From Pagrus major (lineage: Eukaryota > Chordata > Actinopteri > Spariformes > Sparidae): 64,000 nt of DNA. The position numbers were made by a program, and so were the translations under genes. A model generated the notes under the pieces. The model ran no database searches. It was not told the DNA's origin and saw only the letters and a list, made by a program, of their open reading frames with translations. Where the stretch lies: NCBI RefSeq assembly GCF_040436345.1, contig NC_133221.1:17605165-17669164 (forward strand). The letters run 5' to 3'. Within the stretch, counting starts at the first letter, position 1. Each line of letters opens with the position of its first letter. Below, piece after piece: positions 11,401 through 23,400 of the stretch.

Positions 11401-14400
11401 GGGACAGCCACTGAAGATCCGGCGGCGACGGCGGCAGAGGCAGAAGAGGCAGTGGGTGGGGGTGCCTGTTGAAGCCGGCGTGCCCGCTGGCCCTCTCTCA
11501 CCATCTGGATGATGGCGTCAGCTTCAGCCTCGAGCTGACGCACCGCAGCCTGGATGCTGCTGGCTGAGCCCAAACTGGTTGAGCCTGGCCGGTGAGAGGA
11601 GGAGACACCATATCACATGACACAACAGGATATTTTATACATCACGAATACTGTGTGTATGCAACATCATCTTACCTAATCGCCCTGTCTGTTTGGCTTT
11701 CTTGTTGGCGCGCCGAGTGTCCTCACGGAGCTGGATAATGACCTGCAGCACTCGCAGGAAAAACTTCTGCGTCGATGTCTTGGAGGTTAGCGAGCTCATA
11801 CAGGGAAGCTGGAGTTCACGTCCGCCGAGTGTGCGCTTCTGTGCAGCCACAATCACGACACTCTCTGAACCGTCAAACCTGTGCCCCAACCAACAAAGAC
11901 AAACAAGGTAAAGGAAATTGTAGCTGTAAGACATCCTTGCATTTCCTTGAATGCAAAAACAGATGTACCGTCATTACATGCTGTAGGCTAATCTAATTTA
12001 GAGATTAGATGCAACAGAACGACCATCTCTCTTGCATATGTATTGAAAACCTAATGCTGCCCAGAGTCATCACTAGCTAACCTGCTAGTCATCTTGCCCT
12101 TCAGCCTGGCTGAGATGGAGGAATCCTCAGGAGGGCCATCTGGAGAGTGTGAATCAGCTTGTGCCCGTCTCTGCTGCTCCAAGTTATATTCTCTAAGTTC
12201 GGCCAGTAACGTGCCTGAGAGAGAGCGTAAAAACGTTAAAAAATGTGCATAAAGGGGTAAATTGAATTTGCTTCAATAGGAGCATGACAACAGGCATCTG
12301 TAAAGTTGACCAGAACTGACCGATCTGTTTGCACAGAGTGTAACCGAGGTGTCTAGCTCCACTGAGCAGCAGTCTGAGCACAGTGTCTCTGGTGGCACCG
12401 TCTCCTCTGGATAACTGCAGCAGAATGTTAGCTGCATCTTCCAGACCTTCCTCTGAACATGAGTGAGATGTCAACACCTGTTAAGGAAAAGAGTTGTTAG
12501 AAAATAGAGGTCTTTGAGTGATGGATGTGACAATTCAAGCACACCATCAGTGACAACCATTTGATGGGAGCCCAGGTGGTGTCTGGAAGTAGATCAAAGG
12601 AAAAATACATGGTGGTGTGGCACACATCACCCACACACCTTTTATTACCGTTTACTGCTCATTTAAATATTGATTCACTGAAAACCCACATATTAAAAAT
12701 GTTGAAAAATCGTTTTCAATAGAATTTTATCTGGATTATACTTCAGGTTCCCACACAAAGTAATTTTTTATTTTTCCTGCCTTAGGACACTGCTAAATAC
12801 AGCTAAATGTAATCAAGGTCCTCTTGTAGTGAAGACAGCTCAGCATTCTTCCAGTAACAGAACTTTAATGGAATATATGCGTTTATGTTTTGGTAGTAAT
12901 GCTGTTGATCAACCAGAGCCCCATAAATAATATAACATTTAACGATTATACCGTGTTTGGGCTGCAGATAGCATTTTAGTATCCGACTTTCGCCCACGGT
13001 TATGACTTCTAGATAAGACAACTAATATTCTTAAATATCCAAAAAAATACTAAAAAATTCATGAAGTCACATACCAAAATTTAGCTCTGCTCTTTTCATC
13101 ATCCAAACCTCCCTCCTGAGTGTGCCATCTGGCTTGCCTCAGATGATACTCAGAGGTTATCCAAACTATCCAAACTAGTATTTAAAGTTACACTTTTCCA
13201 TGAACAGTTCTAGGTTCATGTTCAACAGTTCTTTTTAAACTTTTCCCCCATACCTCTACAGAGAGTTGAAGCTGTTTCTCCGTGAGTCCAGAGGAGGCCA
13301 TCTTGTTGTCACTCTCTATAATGCTAGCAGTGGCCCTCAGTTTCCCTGTTTTACCAGGAAAAAAAGGTCATTATTTTTTATACTGAAATTGCCGTTAGAT
13401 GCTGATAGATAGATGCTGGTACATTTATTTTTTGGAAATAATTAACACTACCTGTAGAGGTTGTTCCAGTGGACGTGGGTATAGAGATTGTTGTAGAGGA
13501 TGTCTGGGAGGCTGCTAAACTTGTCCCTGAGGATGTTCCCTGGGCCGCAGCTCCTACAGAGGCCCCTGGGACTGCCACAGTGGGCTGGGTAGAGCCGGCT
13601 GACACCATGCCCTGTGTTGTGATTGGGGCTGTGGCTCCTGAGCTGGTTGCCACACTGGGGTTGGCAGCCTGTGGGGTGGGGTGTCCAGCAGGCACCTCGG
13701 TGGCCTTGTTGTCAGGCAGGGCGATGGATATGAGGGAGAGCAGGCGCAGCAGCTTTTCAGTGAGCAAGGAGCTCCGTCTGATGACTGGGTGGGACAGCAT
13801 GTTCATCAGCTGGCCTAGAGGGGAGGTCTCCAGGCTGAACTGAGCCCCCTCAGCCTCTGCACTGCCCCCCAGAGGCACTGTCTTCATAGAGGCTTTGCCC
13901 TTGCGGCTGACATTCATGTTGTCCAGCTTGACCAGCAGGTCCCAAAAATCAGTGGAGATTCCCAGAGACTGGAGAGTAGCAGCAGCAGAGCCCAAGGAGT
14001 TCTGGGTGTTGGAGGCATTGGAGCTGGGGTTGCTCTGAGACTGCGACCCTGACCTGGAGCCAACAGTTCCACCCCCTCCTCCAGAGGTGACCGAACAAAG
14101 ACGAGAGTCCAGTTCAGAAGCAGATGCTGACAGATCCTTACAGCGCTGCTGGGTGAAGTGGCTGGGGAACACCTGCAGGGACAGACAAACAAAAACAACT
14201 TTAGTGAGTTTTTATGTTTGTGTTGATGTTATGTTGATGATGTTTTATGTTGTTAAATGTTTACAGTAGGGCATCTACAATAGATGATGCAGCAGGTTTA
14301 TAAAAAGATAGGTAGACTCATACCTTAGCTAGCTGGATAAGTGTGTCCAATACGTGTCGACAAACTACTGGAGCAGCTTGTGGGTGGATGTGGACAGTGG

Positions 14401-17400
14401 AACCTCCACCTCCAGCACATGTGACACCTGTAGCAGTGCCTGACACTCCTCCCAGTGTTCCAGATCCTGTAGATCCCCCAGCTGAGTGCCGGTCCGCATG
14501 CTTTCTACCTGATACTCGCTGAATCTGGAAAATGTTTGTCCGACAGCCCAAAGCTGCATCCATAGAAACAGAGAGCCAGGAAAGCTGACTGGAGCTGCGA
14601 GACTCCACCCTGTTCAGTAGCTCTAAGGAGGAAGATGAGGATGACGAAGAAGAGGAGGATGAAGAGGAGAGGGAGGAGGTAGCTGAGCCTTTCCCTCCAC
14701 AGCTTCCCTGGATGCTCCTCTTGCCGCGAGAGTCTTCTAAACGCGAGGTCTCCACACACACCTCACTCTCGCTGCTGCGCTGGAGAATGGATAACAGGCT
14801 GCGAATGACCCATCCGCGCGTCTGAGAGTGGTAGCAGAGGTTCCTGAGCACACGGTGCAGACGACTGGTGTTGAGCTTTGGCTCATCCACAAACAACAGA
14901 ACCAGCAGGCAGGACAAGGCCTCGTGGTCCAACAGCAATCGTCCACGCAGACGCAACAAGGAGTCCACACTGGAGCTGGATGGTCTGTAGAAACAAAGAA
15001 TAACATAAATTTAGTTTGTCATCCGTCATGTGCAATATGATTTGATGAAGAAATGTTCAATAACAAAGTCAAGCAAGTCCCCCTAACCTGTCATAATCAC
15101 TTCTTGTCATTAAACAAAAATATAAGGAATTACATTTTCAAAACCTACAATTAAATCAAAGTCTCCCCTCACCTGTGGTTTGTTCCTCCCCCCATCTGAA
15201 ATGTGCCTCCTCTCTGCACAGCCAGTCGGGTGTACTGGACGCCACGATTGCTCCCTAACCGACTTGTGAAGGCTGGTGAGCGCAAGATGGCTGAAAGGGC
15301 TGAAGATGAGCTATGACCAAACAACCTCTCATGCATCAGTTGTCTCTGCCGTGCCTCTTGCTCTCTACGCAAAGCGGCTGCTTCAGCAGCAATGTCCGGA
15401 GGCATGACAGCCAACACGCTGTCCTCCATGTCCTCCAGGACGCTACGCCGGAGCTCTGAGGGCAGCGTCTGGATGAAGGTGACTGGATCCAGAGGAGTAT
15501 CTCCTTGTGGGGGCTGTTGGGCTAGCTCCCGGCGCTGCTGCTCTGCTCGCTGCTGGGCAAGAACCTGAGACAACCAATGGCATACTTAGTTAAATGAACG
15601 GATTATCTATGACTCCTTTACTTATTTGCTTGGAAATCATATAGTCCTTTTTGTCCCAGTTAACAGGTCTTTAAAAGGTAAACATTTAGTGACGAGTCTC
15701 TCACCTCCTCCTGGATGGCAGGTGGCAAAGCCGCCAGGAACTCAGGGCTGACCTCTGTAACCCCTGGTCCTCCCAGTACCGGTGCAGTAGTGGAAGGCAG
15801 GCTGGTAGCAACAGGAGGACGGGAGGGTGGTCTGATGCCAAGCTGGTTTTGCAGCACCTCTCGGCGGATGTCCTCAGGAAGAGCTGCCAGGAAAGAGGGA
15901 TCCACACCCTCTGGCAGACTAATGCCTGCCAGGAGAAAATTATCAGAAAAAATTAATGGCATAATATTTTATAAAAATGTTTTTTTAAAAAGGCAGAAAA
16001 GATAAGGTAGCAATAATTTTACCTGCAAGTGGGTCCTCATCCTCATTGCTGGTGGATGGGAGGGGCTCTTCCTGGATGGCCTGAGACTGGCTGTCAGCAC
16101 TATCACTCCTGGGCATTGTTTCCCCCGGTGATGAGACAGAAGTAGAGCTGTTGACATTAAAAAAACAGAAAAGGAAAAAAAAATGGTCACACAACAGCAA
16201 ATGTGTGTGGATATAATTGGCTGATTCACAGCGTCAAACCGACAGGATGGGGATTGTGTTTGGAAAACGAGGTCAGAATTTTGCTTTGGCCAGCAGCTGG
16301 TTATGAGGACCAACTGTTTTTGAAACCAGAAACCAATGCATTTCACAAAAACAACTTAAAAAGAGTTGGTACATAAACTGAACCTTAACTCAAATTCAGA
16401 CGAAGCCAGCAGAAATGTTGGCTTTCAACCCTCTTTTTTAAAATCTGTCTGTATTGGACTGAAACAGAAGTTACATACACTGGCAAAGGAAACGGGGAGG
16501 GCATTTTGCACAACCTCCTACTATTTAAATTTATGGTTATCAGGCACGGGGATAACAGGGAACATGATACTACTTTCAAACATCAATTTGTTCAGGGATG
16601 ATGCTGTGAGCTACTCACCCAGTCTCTGCATCTGTCTGCCTATCGGTCAGCCCACTCTCCCCACTGCCAGACAGCTCCTGAGACAGCTGGGCAGTTTGAG
16701 CAGGGTTAGTAGCAGCTTCTTCCTGAGTGGCAGAGGCAGGGCTGCTGGTATCCATGGGTGACCCTTCCAGCTGTGACACACCAACCGCTGCAGGCTCCGA
16801 GGTCTCCACAATGTCTGGACTAAGAGAGGCTGGTTGAAAAAACAGTGGGGATTACGGTTAGGAAATCATGCCAAACAATGCAATGTTGCAAAAATCCCTT
16901 GGGTAATTGATTTGTATTTCATAGTATTGACAAAGTTTTATGACAGTACTAACTACAAGCACAGTCAACAACATCATTTACATTACAGATGTGTGTCCTT
17001 ACTGTTGGCCAGTCTATATAAAGAGAGTTTTCAAAGTTAGTCTACCTTCCCTGCCTTCATCCAACGCTCCTCCTCCTCCACCACCCCCACCGACTCTCTC
17101 ACCGATTGTGGGTGCTGGGGACATTTCCATCTGAGATGCCTCCGCTTCACTGTTTGGTCTTTCAGCTGCCGACAAGGGTGGTAGGCCTGCCCCCGCCAGA
17201 GCAGCGAGTGAGCTTGCATGAGACTCGGCCAGGAGCAGGTCGGCAATTGGCTGGTGGACCTGCTGACTGATCGCAGTTTCCAGAGAGACTAGGGCCTGTT
17301 CGTGAGGAGCAGGTGTGGTGGGAGTGACTTCTCCAGATGGGGGAGCAGTGAGGAAGCCCTCTGAGACCCTGGGTGGGTCCAGACATGACACAGTACCACC

Positions 17401-20400
17401 CTGAGCCTGTTCACCCTCTGCAACAGCGAGAAAGAAAAAAAACACATGTGAAGACAGAAACATAGTTTTTATACATTCTTTGCTGGGGAAAAAAAAAACA
17501 CTTACTGCTCTTAATTTTTTCAGTGATTTAACAAAGAGGTTTTAAACAGGAAAATACTCATTCTGAACTACTACACAACTGTTACAAGTGACTGGCTGTC
17601 TTTCTCTATGCTTACCAACAGCTACAGATGCATACTGTTAAATTGTTTCCAAGTCCTTTAAAGGCATTAATGACTGATGTTCAGAAGAGGAGAGCTCAAA
17701 GCAACCACACAAACAGAACTGAACATGTGAATCAGTTATCGCTCGTTTTCTACATAGATGCCATGGGCCTCCGCTGAGGAAGGCAGTAAGTTGTATAGTT
17801 ATCTCCTGAACGGGGTGCACAATCCTGATCCCCAACAACAACACAACTTACTACCTCACCACAGCAAAGCCAGCTGCAGAAATTACAATGAATGCAAGAT
17901 GCACATGAAGCAACATTGTACTCCAGAGATATGATGTAAAAGCAATGTTCATTAAATATTTTCAGTCCGTTTCAAGTTAAGAGTAGATCTTCTTTGAGCA
18001 GATGAAGATGTCAAGCTGGTATAGCGTTGCCATAAGAAAGACAGTAGACTGTATAGTTATCTCCCAGATCTGGTGTGATCCTAAAACTATACAAACTACT
18101 ACCTCATCCCACAGCACGCTCTGCTGGCTGCTCGTCTCTGGGTGCCCATCACTGAGATGTGTGGTAATCCCTGAAAATAATTTAACATTAAGACAGAAGG
18201 AGAAAGAAAATCTATACAAACGTCAGTACCTGCAGTGTTCTCTGCACCATTAACTGTCCCCAATCCAGAGCCCTGTTGACAAAAAACAGTTGACATTAGC
18301 AAACCTTTAATAAAAATTCCCAAGATCATGCACTTCAACAGTATGTTGGAAAATTCCCTCTCCTGCACAGCCTACAAACATGTATTATTTTCCCACCTGC
18401 AGGCTCTGTTCCCTGGCCTGTTCAGCTCCAGATGCCCTCCTCTCATTCTGCTTAGACTCCTCCTCCTCAGCCAGCTGACGCCTTCTCTTCTCTCTACGCT
18501 CTTCCAGTTCCTCATCTCGCAGACTCTCCAGATGCTGCAGGATAGGCACCTTCACCACTGAAAGCAGACAGAATTGTCAGAATTCATCCTTGGCGGTGGC
18601 GGCTGTAACTTCAAGGTATAACAAGTCACCACGCTCAATTAATGCCAATTTAGCTTAAAAGCATCATGAAAGTGTTTTCATGCTTCACGTTTTCTAAGAA
18701 AACTTGCTGGACCCCACGTCATTCAGTTACTTTACTGAAAAGTAGATCATCACACTGTCTGATTGACTTTTATGTTAAAATATCACGAATAAAGTCAATT
18801 GATATGTCTGCATTCTCAACTCGGAGATTACAGGGTTTCATTATTAATAAATGAGACTCCAAGCAAGATGTAATCATGGTCCATCAAAATGTTGTCCAAC
18901 TACTGGAGTATTGTAGTGCCTACAGCTGGGTTAAATTAATATATACTTATAACTTCTTGGCGATCATATCCAAATTTTTAGTAATCCAATTTTTCAGACC
19001 TACCTGCCACACAGTCATGCATACTCTCAGCATCCAGCACTTTACACTCATCTGTCCATCTAGTTAAGGCAGTGGGAATGCTGGAGAGGGTGCCTAGAGA
19101 GACAGAAAGAACGAACACATTAGGAATTTAGGCCAATCCTCAACAAAAAGAACAATACATTAATGACAATCTCTAGTAATTCTCACCTGCTTGTCCCCCA
19201 GTACTGCTCTGCTCATGGAAAAAGTCATCCAACAACTCGTCATCAGAACGAGCGATGATGTGCACATCCTCATTTCCGACCAAAAGGCGCGCACGACCAC
19301 GAGATTGCAGAGGCAAAGAGCTGGACAGCTGTAAAATGTCTGCTGCAGCACTGGGGCCCAGCAATCTAAATAAAAACATTACAGGAGACATTTTAATTAG
19401 CATCATCATTCAAAGAATGGTGGTGTAACAGATGTTGCAAAATTTTGTGTCGTTTAACACAGCCACCAAAAATAACATTCTTTCACCTTTGCAAGATCAG
19501 TGGAGGGTTGGGCTGGCGGTTGCCGGGGTAGTGGACGTGGATGGTGTGTCCACTGTTGGCAGTGAGCTGGCGCAGTGTTCGCTGGCTGCGACCCATGCCC
19601 TGCGCCAGGCGGCTGCTGGTGCCTGCTACACCGAGGGTGAGCGAACCGTGGTCAGCATGGCGCACCATCAGTGGGTGGGAGCTGGGGATATTGCCTGGGG
19701 AGGGAGGGATGTCAGCTGATGGAAAAACAACAGAAAACAGTGGGCAGACATTAGGGGGACAGCTCTGGCACAACCCCGAGTAACGTTTGTGCGTCGTATG
19801 TAGCTGGAGTCTTTGGAAGAATGGCTGAACGTGTTTTTGGAATGATTATGGATTTTGAATTTATTTTTTTCAGTACAAAGATTTTTTGAAACCAAGAAGT
19901 TAAATTCAATTAAACTGAGATAGCCATTCTTTTAATAATACAATAAATACAAATAATAAATTTGACCTGACTAAATGTTAGTAATAAATTAGCCTGCTTA
20001 CCGTTGTTGGAGAACATGTTGTCAAACTCTATGATGAGGTCATCATCCCTGTCAAACCTTTCGAAACGGATGTGTGGTGCAGCATTGATGTCAGGGAAGT
20101 CCTCATCCAACTCCATCTCCGAACCTTCATCATCATCATCCTCATCTCCTTCTTCATCATCCTTGAGGAAAAGTTGCAGCCATGAGTTATAAGTATACAG
20201 AACAATTAACTTGTTTACTTGTCTTGTTGACTTGTTTACTGAGCCTCATTGCATTGATCCACACCTGATCCTCCTCCTCCTCTTCCTCCTCCTCCTCCTC
20301 TTCATCCTGGCTGTCTTCATCATCATTGCTGCCGCTAGAATCTTCCTCCTGTGTGTGCTCCTCATCCTCTGGTTCCAGGATGTTCATGGAATCTGATGGA

Positions 20401-23400
20401 AGAGAAAAACCACACAGTCCCTTACACGGAGATCTTAAAAACAGAGAAACATTCAGTAAAACCATCGCAAACACTGGGGTCATTTGCCATGATTGATACA
20501 CTTAGTTCTGATGTGGCCATGTCTTACCTTCCCTGTTAGCCTGAAGAGTGGATGCCTGGCTAATATTGGAGGGGGCCTCATCCATCAACACATCCTCTTG
20601 TGATTCATCTTCACCACTGCGTCCCACTGTTTGAAAAAACAGACAACAAGTGATACACTCACTCTGGGTATCCTAGCCTGTTTGCAAAACCTGGATTACC
20701 CGCTCTCTGGTTTAAAGTACCATAAAAACCATAACATTAAAAGGAACTGTAATTCTAGGGTGCAGGTATCTCTTTGTATTGTAATTGTATTGTTTTTTCT
20801 TTGTATCCAGCGACTATCCATTGAGGTTTAGTGGTTGTGCGAACAACTACTCTATAATTTTCCTTGCCCGTTTACTCTCTACTCTCACTGTGCCCTCCCA
20901 AATAAATCAAGTGGCTTACCTATAATTGTGCTGTTGACAGTGCCAGCATCTCTCTCCAGCAGCTCATCAATCAGGTCCACCAACTCATTCTCTACCTACA
21001 AACACACAAAATACAAAAGCAATGTCAGCCATAAAGTGGAAAAACAGGCATTACTATTTTGAGCTCAAGCATCTACCTTTGGTAAGACCTACTTTCATAT
21101 TTTAGCCATTAATTATAGAGGTAGTTACCTATGAGGTAAAGTGGTGAAATACTATTAGAGTATTGTGTGTAATACAAAATCAATGACCTGCATAGCCTGT
21201 GTGCTGAGCACCTCTGGCTGACCAGCAATGACCACCGTATCTCCCTCCGTCTCGCCATCCATCAGGTCGCTGTCTGTTCCCTGCACCCGGTGACTGCCCT
21301 CCACTGGCTCTGCCTCACCAGACTCTCCTGGAAAACATGCCACACATTAACAACAACATATTTGGAATCCCTTGATTGACAGTGTTTAAGTTTCTCATCT
21401 GACTCATGGATACCTTGGTCCTGAGTGTTGCTGTTGCTGTCCCTGGCAGTGCCCACAGTGTCATGTTCTGTCTTGTTCTTGCTGGAGCCTCCCTTGCCCC
21501 CAAAGAGACTGCTGGGCTGGTTCACAATGCGGGACAGAGTCTCCAAGGGCTTCAGGGCAGCATTCACTGTGTTGGCCATGTTGGGACTAAAGCAAATGAT
21601 GAAAAGGAAGAATATGGAGTCAATATAGATTTTATTCAGCATTAATAATTTTTTCTTTTTACGCAAAGTCAACTCTGCTTCATGATACCGAAAAGCCTGG
21701 GTTAAAGGTTATAGGGCTGGTGCAACACGTCGACATAATCGATTATGTAAATACATCAATTTTCGTCAGCTGGATTCACATTGGATCCGGTGGTACAGCG
21801 AACACTGCAGCTTGGTACGGCAGTGTGGGAGTGTCACTCCATGGTCCGTGTGTGTGACGTGTTGGGAACCCTCGCTGATCAGTTTGCAGAAAGAAGAAGC
21901 TGCTATGTTGTTATCCTACTGGCAAGCTGATCCTACTAGTGATTGTTCGTCCTCATCGATGGATTAAAAGTAACAGTTAACAACCAGGATGAGGTAGATC
22001 ATTACTGTGTTTTAAACTGGGGGACAAGACTGAACCGAAGTGAAAGTAAAACTTAAAGCTACACAGAGGAATGGCTGTTGTGTTCCCTCTGTAGTATTTA
22101 TCCATGCTAAATAATATGCCCTTCTTATCACCAGCTTATGTGATTGGCCACTGCAACACTGGGCTGTGTTTCTCCAAAAGTTGAGTCAGCTTCAGTTGGC
22201 ACTTGACACATGTAAATATAAATAAAACTCCACAGGATCTCTTTAACTGACTAACCAGATCACAGCTTGTGATGCAAGCCCCCTGTAATACCCTCTGTAA
22301 GCAAAATTAAATCAATATGGTGTAATCATATACCTGGACAAATCCAAGCTGTGAGGGACACGGGCCAAGTCATTGACCAGCCCTTTCTTAAGAAAGAGCC
22401 TGATGATATTGTTCATGCCATTGTGTTGGGTCTTGGCTGCTGCTGTGCTGTAGAAGCTGGATGTGGAGGGACATGATTCCATGATGGTGCTGATGATGCA
22501 CATTACTGCTTGAAGCCTGTGAAATAGATGTAAGGACAAAGTAAGAATGGGAGTCAATCAAGTGTTACAGTACCAATAGAAGGTTGGTGTACTCATCTTT
22601 TTATGCTGCTTACCTGGCATGTTTTTCGGCACCTTCTGCCATTGCCAGTGCTCGACTCAAGGCAGCCTTCACCTCATTGACCAGGGCCACCTGGGCATCA
22701 GTGCCCGTGCCAGCAGCTGCCAGGCTGGCTAGGAACAGACGTGCCAAGGCTGGGGTGTCCTTGTCCTCCGAATTCTGAGTGTGGGGCAGCAAGTGGTCGA
22801 GCACAAAGGCTAGAACACTGCAATCCTGTAAGGATACAAGGAGGTTAAAACAGGTTTAAGAAATTATAGTTAAGTCATACAGAAAAAGAAGAGTGGCACA
22901 CTGACAAGAATTTGTTTAACTACCCACCTCTTTAATAAGCTCAGACTGTCCCGCAGTGTAGCAGTAGGAGGCAATTAGTGTGGCGATGCCCACATAGGAG
23001 CGCACCAGTTCAGCCAGCAGTCTCAGGATGGTGGAGGTAGGCATTAGAGGCTTGCTTGCCTTTACCTTGGCTGCTTTACCCTCCTCTGAGCTCGTACTCT
23101 TCTCTCCCTCCTGTTCTTTCTTTTCCTCCCGCATCTCTTCTGGTGTGGAAGCTGAGGAAAATGGGATGACAAAATGAGATTACAAACAGTACAAACTGTC
23201 CCGCATAAATAAAATGAAAACTCAAATTAAGTCAAAGTTAGGTAGAATGTTTTTTAGCTTTATTGTGCTTAATTTGCATGGGAAAACATCTTAGAGCAAT
23301 TAACCATAAACACCCAGAGAAATGTTACCAGAGTATCTGATATGTAAAGTTACTTTGCACAAATAGTCTCACCTTCTCCCTGTGGTGTGCCAGACTGGGA

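Larger units (their letters stand above)
15173..18272 (-). other. huwe1: huwe1 UBM (DUF4414) repeats and preceding disordered linker (6 exons)
   Basis: Exons 18230-18272 (43 nt), 17046-17417, 16619-16829, 16023-16147, 15705-15925 and 15173-15564. The first three encode a low-complexity Ser/Pro/Gln/Ala linker with short islands shared with human ([19 protein letters not shown] type). The rest encode ubiquitin-binding motifs with the Leu-Pro core: [38 protein letters not shown] and [20 protein letters not shown], followed by [20 protein letters not shown]. UBMs bind the ubiquitin L8 surface and suit a ligase that extends chains. Phases agree throughout. The intron 17418-18229 holds the microRNAs. 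Confidence 0.93.

Noticed and set aside
13469..13843. Plus-strand 124-codon open frame
   Set aside because: It is antisense to the large huwe1 exon 13452-14172, whose translation matches HUWE1.
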